Below, in pieces: positions 1 through 5,010 of a stretch of DNA of 5,010 nucleotides. Made by a program: the position numbers and the translations under genes. How positions within the stretch are numbered: position 1 is the first letter of the stretch; every line of letters starts with the position of its first letter. The notes under the pieces were generated by a model, which saw only the letters and a program-made list of their open reading frames with translations, searched no databases and was not told the origin of the DNA. The stretch is taken from positions 1 to 5,010 of the forward strand of contig CAIYOL010000366.1 in assembly GCA_903927855.1 (NCBI GenBank), in the 5' to 3' direction. This stretch comes from an uncultured Planctomycetota bacterium. GTDB lineage: Bacteria > Planctomycetota > Phycisphaerae > Sedimentisphaerales > Anaerobacaceae.

Positions 1-1834
1 CTATGGCCTTATGGAAATCGCCTGCTGCAGCATAAGCCACAGCCAAGGTATCCAACAAGTCAGGTTTCTTGTAGTTAGTAAGTTCGCATGCTCGTTGGGC
101 AAGTCCAACTGCCCTGTCAGGATTGCGAATTGTGGTTTCTTTACTTGCGGCCAGTAACCAGGCCAGGTTATTCATAGGTTCAACCCAGTCAGGTGTGAGT
201 CGCAGTGTCTCCTCGAAGTGTGTGATGGCCTCATTGATTTTTCCCTTTTGCGCCAGAACCTGCCCAAGATCGTAGTGCGCTTGGACAGAGTGAGGGTCAA
301 GCCGGAGAGCTTCGGCAAGATGTGCAGCAGCCTCATCGAGGCTGCCCCGAAGGGCCAAGACATGACCTATATTGGTATGGGCGTTGATAAAATTGGGTTT
401 TATACATAGGGCTTCGGTAAAGCATTTGATGGATTCGTCAAATTTGCCCTGTTTGCCGAGTGCAATGCCAAGATTATTGAGTACGTCCGAGTCGTCGGGT
501 GTCCCCTGAAGGCATTTTCGATACTCTTCAATGGCCTCGTCGAGCCTGTTTTGCTCGCAGAGGGCGTTCGCTATATGAATGTGCGTTGTATAACTGCCCC
601 CGCTCACATCAAGGGTATGTTGAAACAAGATTAGACTATTTTGCCAATAGCGAAGCTGAAAATAGGTACATACCGACATAGCTGAAATAATCAGCAGCGC
701 AGACAAAGTAAGTGCGATTTTTTTATATTGCCATCCTGCCAACAAGTCCGGCAACCCCCAGGCAATGATAATAAATAAGCCCGTTAGAGAAATGTAGGTG
801 TAGCGGTCGGCCATGGCCTGAGCACCAACTTGGATAAGACCAATAACAGGCACAAGCGTCCCAAGATACCAAAACCAGCCTGTGACCAGATATCGATGGT
901 TCTTGGCGAGTCGAAATATAAGAATTGTTACAGCCAGCAGGAAAACGGCAGATATGATAGCATATAAAATCGATACGTTTTGGTCGGGGTGCGGATAAAA
1001 CACCGCCAGACGAACCGGCCGTATCATTTTCCATATATATTCCATGTAAGAGATAAGGGCGTTGAAAATGCGAATCTTTAGGGGAAGGCCAACAAGCTTT
1101 GTTACTGCTCCAACGCTTCGTGCCACAAGAAAGGTAATAATGCTCGAAACTGCCGAAAGAACAAAGAAAGGAACTTTTTCCTGAATCAAACGATAGATTG
1201 TCTGCCGTTCGGATGATACACGAGCAAGTGGCCAATAATCCAGCAACAGTAGTACGAACGGTATTGTTACCAGCATAGGCTTTGCCATAAGACCCAAGGC
1301 AAAGGCCAACAGCGTCAGCAGGTAGCGGGCAACGCCCGGATGTTTGACATATCGCAGGTATGCCCACATTGTGAGCATCCAGAAAAAGGTACTCAACACA
1401 TCCTTGCGTTCAGCAACCCAGGCAACGGATTCGACGTGAAGCGGGTGAAGGGCGAACAAGACTGCTACAAACGCACTTGGCCAAAACCTGTGTGTCATCT
1501 GTCTTAAAACAATGAAGAGAAGCAGTGTGTTCGCAATGTGAAAAACTAAGCTGGTGAGGTGATGATCTCCGGCCTTAGAGCCAAAAAGCTGCCAATCTAG
1601 CATATGTGAAAGCCAGGTTAAGGGATGCCAGTAAGAAAAGTAGCCGGTAGTGAGGGCCCATTTAATGGTTTCAGGAGTGATGCCGGCTTGAATGTTTGGG
1701 TTTTCATAAATCATCTCAGGATCGTCGTAATTAATGAAATTATAAGTGCAGACTTGGTAAAAAACCGCCGCGGTAATTAGCATCAAGGCCAGGCAAATCC
1801 AAAAGCTGCGATATTTGGTTGTTATACTATCCAT
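1..1834 (-). CDS. TMTC-like GT-C membrane protein with TPR array, copy 1 (3' end outside window)
   Basis: This is a predicted polytopic inner-membrane glycosyltransferase-like protein with an extracytoplasmic TPR domain. The frame is open from the ATG at 1834 to position 2, 611 codons with no stop. By comparison with copy 2, about 39 residues lie beyond the left edge. About eleven hydrophobic segments span residues 11-391. A DD pair sits at 37-38 in the first large loop, HPLHVESVAW at 130-139 and ERKDVLS at 142-148, and ADRY at 342-345. Six TPR-like units follow from about 414; the fifth (550-587) is irregular, beginning NNLAWLLAA. The ATG is preferred because it aligns with the copy 2 start; an in-frame TAG lies about 55 bp upstream. 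No Shine-Dalgarno sequence is visible. It follows copy 2 by 59 bp and is gap-free against it (about 84% identical by hand count). The DD and HPLH blocks match the TMTC/O-mannosyltransferase family. Enzymatic activity and substrate are inference; a non-catalytic scaffold remains possible. Confidence 0.9.
   Translation of the reverse strand, partial: MDSITTKYRSFWICLALMLITAAVFYQVCTYNFINYDDPEMIYENPNIQAGITPETIKWALTTGYFSYWHPLTWLSHMLDWQLFGSKAGDHHLTSLVFHIANTLLLFIVLRQMTHRFWPSAFVAVLFALHPLHVESVAWVAERKDVLSTFFWMLTMWAYLRYVKHPGVARYLLTLLAFALGLMAKPMLVTIPFVLLLLDYWPLARVSSERQTIYRLIQEKVPFFVLSAVSSIITFLVARSVGAVTKLVGLPLKIRIFNALISYMEYIWKMIRPVRLAVFYPHPDQNVSILYAIISAVFLLAVTILIFRLAKNHRYLVTGWFWYLGTLVPVIGLIQVGAQAMADRYTYISLTGLFIIIAWGLPDLLAGWQYKKIALTLSALLIISAMSVCTYFQLRYWQNSLILFQHTLDVSGGSYTTHIHIANALCEQNRLDEAIEEYRKCLQGTPDDSDVLNNLGIALGKQGKFDESIKCFTEALCIKPNFINAHTNIGHVLALRGSLDEAAAHLAEALRLDPHSVQAHYDLGQVLAQKGKINEAITHFEETLRLTPDWVEPMNNLAWLLAASKETTIRNPDRAVGLAQRACELTNYKKPDLLDTLAVAYAAAGDFHKAI
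631..699. repeat. 69 bp tract identical to 2643-2711
   Basis: This stretch of copy 1 encodes the end of the last membrane segment and the FQLRYWQNSL junction into the TPR domain. It is identical base for base to copy 2 at 2643-2711, third codon positions included. It directly abuts the most diverged part of the pair, the first TPR at about 490-610. Copy 3 has a similar but not identical stretch at about 4481-4549. Confidence 0.85.
1416..1498. repeat. 83 bp tract identical to 3428-3510
   Basis: This stretch of copy 1 encodes the segment around the conserved HPLHVESVAW block. It is identical to copy 2 at 3428-3510, with no synonymous change across about 27 codons, while both flanks show frequent third-position differences. 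The N-terminal half of copy 3 is outside the window, so it cannot be compared here. Confidence 0.85.
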
Positions 1835-1893
1835 TATGGCTGCGAATTCTAATTTGTTGTTCGGTATAGAGTCAAGAAGAAGCTAAAAACGGT
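1835..1893. other. 59 bp intergenic gap, copy 2 to copy 1
   Basis: This gap holds the shared leader with the promoter-like boxes and about 18 bp of unrelated sequence next to the copy 2 stop. A short T-run on the minus strand (about 1885-1889) has no stem before it, so I do not call a terminator. Read-through transcription from copy 2 is likely. Confidence 0.6.
1846..1875 (-). promoter_or_regulatory. Putative sigma70-type promoter of copy 1
   Basis: Read on the minus strand, TTGACT (1875-1870) is followed by an 18 bp spacer and TAGAAT (1851-1846). These match the -35 and -10 consensus at five of six positions each. The -10 box ends 11 bp before the ATG at 1834, so a start 6-8 bp downstream would leave a 5' leader of only a few bases. 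This fits the absence of a Shine-Dalgarno site. The same arrangement is conserved before copy 2. The leader is part of the duplicated unit, so conservation may be plain homology, and the gap is also short enough for co-transcription with copy 2. The call rests on pattern only. Confidence 0.35.
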
Positions 1894-3846
1894 CTATTGA
1901 GCTTCGATATAAGGTTTGCCAGCCCTATACAAGACCAGCCGGCTTTCAATCCTATCCTTAAGCGTGTTCTGTCCAGAAAATTGACATAATTCTAAGGCCT
2001 TTTCAGCAATTTCTATGGCCCTACCGAAGTCGCCTGCCGCAGCATAAGCCACAGCCAAGGTATCCAGTAAGTCGGGTTTCCTATAGTTAGTAAGTTCGCA
2101 TGCCCGCTGGGCAAGTCCGACTGCCTTGCTAGGATTGTGAATTGTGGTTTCCTTACTTGCGGCCAGTAACCAGGCCAGGTTGTTCATAGGTTCAACCCAG
2201 TCAGGTGTGAGTCGCAGTGCCTCCTCGAAGTGTGTGATGGCCTCATTGATTTTTCCCTTTTGCACCAAAACCTGTCCGAGATAGTAGTGCGCTTGGACAG
2301 TGTGAGGGTCAAGCCGGAGAGCCTCGGCAAAATGTACAGCAGCCTCATCGAGGTTGCCCCGAAGGGCCAAGACATGACCTATATTGGTATGGGCGTTGGT
2401 AAAATCAGGTTTTATCCGTAGGGCTTCGGTAAAGCATTTGATGGATTCGTCAAATTTGCCTTGTTTGATGAGTGCAATGCCAAGTTTATTGAATACGTCT
2501 GAGTCATCAGGTACTCTCCGAAGATATTTTTGATAGTCACTGATAGCCTCGTCGAGTTTGTTCTGGTCGCGGAGGAAGTCCCCTCTGTAAAGGTGTGCTA
2601 CGTAATTGTCCTCGGTTACGTCAAGAGCGTGTTGAAACAGAGTTAGACTATTTTGCCAATAGCGAAGCTGAAAATAGGTACATACCGACATAGCTGAAAT
2701 AATCAGCAGCGATGACAAGGTAAGTGCGATTTTTTTATATCGCCATCCTGCCAGCAGGTCCGGCAGCCCCCAGGCAATGATAATAAATAAGCCCGTCAGA
2801 GGAATGTAGCTGTAGCGGTCGGCAAGGGCCTGCCTACCGACCTGGACAAGGCCTATAACAGGCACAAGCGTCCCAAGATACCAAAGCCAGCCCGTGACCA
2901 GATATCGATGGTTCTTGGCGAGTCGAAATATAAGAATCGTTGCGGCCAGCAGGAGAACGGCAGATATTATAGTATATAAAATCGATACGTTTCGGCCAGC
3001 GTGTGGATAAAATACCGCCAGGTGAACAGGCCATATCATTTTTTCTATGTATTCCACATAAGAAATAAGGGTGTTGAATATGCGAATCTTTAGAGGATAT
3101 TGGCCAAGCGATCCTACTGCTCCACTGCTTCGCTGCACAAGAAAAGTAACAACGCTTGAAATCGCCGAAAGAGCAAAGAAAGGGACTTTTTCCAGAATCA
3201 AACGATAGATTGTCTGTCGTTCGAATGATACGCGAGCGAGTGGCCAATAATCCAGTAGCAGTAATACAAATGGTAAAGTTACGAGCATAGGCTTTGCCAT
3301 AAGACCCAAAGCAAAGGTCAACAGCGTCAGCAGGTAGCGGGCAACACCCGGATGTTTGACATATCGCAGGTATGCCCACATCGTGAGCACCCAGAAGAAA
3401 GCACTCAACACATCCTTGCGCTCGGCGACCCAGGCAACGGATTCGACGTGAAGCGGGTGAAGGGCGAACAAGACTGCTACAAACGCACTTGGCCAAAACC
3501 TGTGTGTCATTTGTTTTAGAACAACAAATAGAAGCAGCGTATTCGCAATGTGAAAAACCAGGTTAGTGAAATGATGGCCCCCCGCCTCAGGACCAAACAA
3601 CTGCCAGTCCAGCATATGTGAAAGCCAGGTTAAGGGATACCAGTTGGCAAAGTAGCTGGCAGTGAAAGCCCATTTAATGGTTTCAGGAGTGATGCCGGCC
3701 TGTATATTTGGGTTTTCATAAATGTAGACGGGATCATCGAAATTAACAAAATCATAAGTGCAGACTTGGTAAAAGACCGCCGCAGTGATTAGCATCAAAG
3801 TCAGGCAAATCCAAAAGCTTCGGTATTTGGTTGTTATATTATCCAT
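1894..3846 (-). CDS. TMTC-like GT-C membrane protein with TPR array, copy 2 (complete)
   Basis: This is the only complete copy, 650 residues from the ATG at 3846 to a TAG at 1894-1896. Hydrophobic segments lie at about 11-29, 94-112, 118-131, 146-162, 169-184, 187-199, 221-238, 285-308, 314-335, 346-366 and 372-391. Basic residues cluster in loops 113-117, 163-170, 200-220, 309-314 and 369-372, which would be cytoplasmic. The DFVNFDDP motif (32-39), the HPLHVESVAW block (130-139) and the C-terminal domain would then be outside. TPR units are at about 414-447, 448-481, 482-515 and 516-549, then an irregular unit at 550-587 and a last one at 588-621, followed by a short basic tail. The frame stays open upstream to a TTG at 3948 (34 extra residues), but the ATG is preferred because it matches copy 1, puts the first membrane segment at residue 11 and follows a promoter-like leader. 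Family knowledge suggests transfer of a polyprenyl-phosphate-linked sugar; the substrate is unknown. Confidence 0.93.
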   Translation of the reverse strand: MDNITTKYRSFWICLTLMLITAAVFYQVCTYDFVNFDDPVYIYENPNIQAGITPETIKWAFTASYFANWYPLTWLSHMLDWQLFGPEAGGHHFTNLVFHIANTLLLFVVLKQMTHRFWPSAFVAVLFALHPLHVESVAWVAERKDVLSAFFWVLTMWAYLRYVKHPGVARYLLTLLTFALGLMAKPMLVTLPFVLLLLDYWPLARVSFERQTIYRLILEKVPFFALSAISSVVTFLVQRSSGAVGSLGQYPLKIRIFNTLISYVEYIEKMIWPVHLAVFYPHAGRNVSILYTIISAVLLLAATILIFRLAKNHRYLVTGWLWYLGTLVPVIGLVQVGRQALADRYSYIPLTGLFIIIAWGLPDLLAGWRYKKIALTLSSLLIISAMSVCTYFQLRYWQNSLTLFQHALDVTEDNYVAHLYRGDFLRDQNKLDEAISDYQKYLRRVPDDSDVFNKLGIALIKQGKFDESIKCFTEALRIKPDFTNAHTNIGHVLALRGNLDEAAVHFAEALRLDPHTVQAHYYLGQVLVQKGKINEAITHFEEALRLTPDWVEPMNNLAWLLAASKETTIHNPSKAVGLAQRACELTNYRKPDLLDTLAVAYAAAGDFGRAIEIAEKALELCQFSGQNTLKDRIESRLVLYRAGKPYIEAQ

Positions 3847-3956
3847 TATGGTTGCGAATTCTAATTTGTTGTTCGGTGCGGTGTCAAGGCAATAAGGGCT
3901 GTTGTTGTAAAGACGCATATAACTTTCGATGGCAAAAACCGGCAGCAAAATAGAAA
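3847..3956. other. 110 bp intergenic gap, copy 3 to copy 2
   Basis: The half nearest the copy 2 ATG is the leader shared with copy 1. The half next to the copy 3 stop has no counterpart before copy 1, and I see no stable hairpin followed by a T-run. An in-frame extension of copy 2 from a TTG at 3948 crosses this gap, but it has no support from copy 1, whose frame is closed by a TAG about 55 bp upstream of its ATG. Confidence 0.55.
3858..3887 (-). promoter_or_regulatory. Putative sigma70-type promoter of copy 2
   Basis: On the minus strand a perfect TTGACA (3887-3882), an 18 bp spacer and TAGAAT (3863-3858, five of six matches) lie 11 bp ahead of the ATG at 3846. This is the same geometry as before copy 1. 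Sequence similarity between the two leaders runs from the start codon to the -35 hexamer and then stops, so the similarity ends almost exactly where the promoter would. It supports the ATG start over the in-frame TTG at 3948, which lies upstream of this promoter. No Shine-Dalgarno sequence is visible, so a nearly leaderless mRNA is predicted. Confidence 0.4.
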
Positions 3957-5010
3957 TTATTCTTTTGTGTTATCTTTGTTGCGGAGCCTTTGTTTTTCGG
4001 TTAAGGCACGGTTGAGATTGTTTCTTGCGGCTGTGTAGTCAGGAGCGATTCGGATGGCTTGGTTAAAATGTGCAATGGCCTCATCAAATCTGCCCTGCTG
4101 ACAAAGTACTCCACCGAGATTGTTATGGGCGATGGCGTTTTGAGGTTGGATGCTCAGAATTTTTTCATACTCTTTTGCTGCCTCTGCGGGTTTGCCGCTC
4201 GCCATCAAAGCAAGTGCAAGATTGTTATGTAACTCGATAAGATCAGGTGCGATTTGCAAGGCTTTATTGTCAAGAGAAATGGCCTCAGCAAATTCGCCTT
4301 TAGCTATAAGAACGGCACCGAGATTGGGATAAACCTCGACAGCGTTGGGATTTATCTCGATCGCCCTTTTATAATGGTAAATAGCCTCATCCAGCTTGCC
4401 CTGCTTGCGTAGAAAGTTCCCTATGCGAAAACGCGTTATGTAATTGTCCCCGTTCACATCAATGGCTTGTTGAAACAGAGTCATACTATTTTGCCAATGA
4501 CGAAGCTGAAAATGGGTACATATCGACAGAGCCAAAATAACCAGCAGTGCCGACAGGGTAAGTGCGATTTTTTTATATTGCCATTTTGCCAGCAGGTCCG
4601 GTAACCCCCAGGCGATGATGATAAACAGGCCTGTTAGAGTGATGTAGGCGTAGCGGTCGGCCATGGCCTGCTTACCGACCTGGACGAGGCCTATAACAGG
4701 CACAAGCGTCCCGAGATACCAGAGCCAGCCTACAACCAGATATCGGCGCTCTTTGGCGAATCGAAATATAAGAATTGTTACAGCCAGCAGAAAACCGGCA
4801 GATATTACGGCATATAAAATCGATATGTTTTGGCCGGCGTGCGGATAAAACACCGCCAGCCGGGCAGGCCAAATCATCTTGCTGATGTATCGCAGATAGG
4901 AAATAGAGGCGTTGGCGAGGCGAATGGGTAGGCCGTAATGTTCCCATTCCATTGCTCCGCCTTTTTTCTGGACGATAAAAGTAGTCATGCACGACGCGAG
5001 AGCCATTGCA
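3957..5010 (-). CDS. TMTC-like GT-C/TPR membrane protein, copy 3 (5' end outside window, variant C-terminus)
   Basis: This is the C-terminal part of a third paralogue, ending at a TAA at 3957-3959. The frame continues through the right edge. The Met at 5006 aligns with about residue 226 of copy 2, inside membrane segment 7, so it is internal; roughly 225 N-terminal residues, including the DD and HPLH motifs, lie outside the window. The membrane part, such as LAVFYPHAGQN, GWLWYLGTLVPVIGLVQVG and ADRYAYI, is close to copies 1 and 2 (about 78% to copy 2 over its last 150 membrane residues, by eye). The TPR part is different: four regular 34-residue units (NYITRF..., AVEVYP..., LIELHN..., NAIAHN...), then a partial fifth and a charged tail ending DNTKE. 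It lacks the irregular NNLAWLLAA/ACELTNY/LLDTLAVAYAAAG module that ends copies 1 and 2, giving an estimated full length of about 575 residues. It lies 110 bp upstream of copy 2, same strand. A similar reaction with a different partner is plausible but inferred. Confidence 0.9.
   Translation of the reverse strand, partial: AMALASCMTTFIVQKKGGAMEWEHYGLPIRLANASISYLRYISKMIWPARLAVFYPHAGQNISILYAVISAGFLLAVTILIFRFAKERRYLVVGWLWYLGTLVPVIGLVQVGKQAMADRYAYITLTGLFIIIAWGLPDLLAKWQYKKIALTLSALLVILALSICTHFQLRHWQNSMTLFQQAIDVNGDNYITRFRIGNFLRKQGKLDEAIYHYKRAIEINPNAVEVYPNLGAVLIAKGEFAEAISLDNKALQIAPDLIELHNNLALALMASGKPAEAAKEYEKILSIQPQNAIAHNNLGGVLCQQGRFDEAIAHFNQAIRIAPDYTAARNNLNRALTEKQRLRNKDNTKE

Larger units (their letters stand above)
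1..5010 (-). repeat. Tandem direct array of three paralogous genes
   Basis: The whole window is a head-to-tail repeat of one gene. Copies 1 and 2 align at a fixed offset of 2012 bp from position 2 up to about 1875, including some 40 bp of leader before the ATG. Copy 3 aligns with copy 2 at an offset of 1838 bp around the last membrane segment; the different offset reflects its shorter C-terminal region. Both outer genes are cut by the window edges, so the array may contain further copies. Confidence 0.95.

Noticed and set aside
218..409. Conserved 63-codon plus-strand frame, also at 2230-2421
   Set aside because: It lies antisense inside the TPR coding region. Conservation is explained by the near-identical sense sequence, and there is no promoter or ribosome-binding signal.
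723..1367. A 214-codon open frame on the minus strand in another frame, with counterparts at 2834-3496 and 4672-4992
   Set aside because: It overlaps the membrane-protein frame on the same strand, and its product has no family features. Its recurrence in all three copies follows from the DNA similarity of the paralogues, while the main frame shows the protein-like substitution pattern.
1..1834. Copy 1 as a pseudogene, because no long frame is closed within the window
   Set aside because: Codon-by-codon reading from 1834 to 2 shows no stop or frameshift and no gap against copy 2. It simply lacks its stop codon because the window ends.
3847..3948. N-terminal extension of copy 2 from a TTG at 3948
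   Set aside because: The 34 extra residues have no equivalent in copy 1, where an in-frame stop lies about 55 bp upstream of the ATG. They would also cover the promoter-like boxes. The ATG at 3846 aligns with the copy 1 start.
5004..5006. ATG at 5006 as the start of copy 3
   Set aside because: It aligns to the middle of membrane segment 7 of copy 2, and the frame is open to the right edge, so it is an internal methionine.

Overview
All the coding capacity I can support lies on the minus strand. It consists of three tandem, head-to-tail paralogues of one family: a multi-pass membrane protein with a GT-C-like (TMTC / protein O-mannosyltransferase-like) N-terminal half and a C-terminal tetratricopeptide (TPR) array. 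Transcription runs from right to left. Copy 3 (3957-5010) is cut by the right edge and lacks its N-terminal third. Copy 2 (1894-3846) is complete, about 650 residues. Copy 1 (1-1834) starts in the window and runs off the left edge after 611 codons. I translated copy 1 by hand and found no stop or frameshift. It aligns with copy 2 without a single gap, at a constant offset of 2012 bp and about 84% protein identity (99 differences in 611 positions, counted by eye).

Family and topology: copies 1 and 2 carry an acidic DD pair in the first large loop, an HPLHVESVAW..ERKDVLS block and an ADRY.YI block. All three resemble conserved blocks of the TMTC family (DUF1736 / CAZy GT105). About eleven hydrophobic segments can be drawn by eye. 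Short basic loops then fall on the cytoplasmic side, and the DD loop, the HPLH block and the TPR array fall outside. The likely role is glycosyl transfer from a polyprenyl-linked sugar to an extracytoplasmic acceptor, with the TPRs recognising the acceptor or a partner. The donor and acceptor cannot be read from the sequence.

Layout: the gaps are 110 bp (copy 3 to copy 2) and 59 bp (copy 2 to copy 1). Copies 1 and 2 share a leader with a promoter-like TTGAC(A/T)-18 bp-TAGAAT arrangement ending 11 bp before the ATG. I see no Shine-Dalgarno sequence, so each copy might have its own promoter and a nearly leaderless mRNA. I found no terminator hairpin, RNA gene, CRISPR, transposon or convincing plus-strand gene.

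Organism: moderate GC (mid to upper 40s % by eye), no Shine-Dalgarno sites, and large PMT/TPR proteins of this kind suggest an uncultivated-type Gram-negative bacterium. Planctomycetota (Phycisphaerae-like) or a related deep lineage fits, but this assignment is weak. The main interest is the evolutionary pattern: near-identical tracts alternate with a strongly diverged first TPR and diverged external loops. This suggests paralogues that are homogenised in the core and diversified in a presumed recognition surface.
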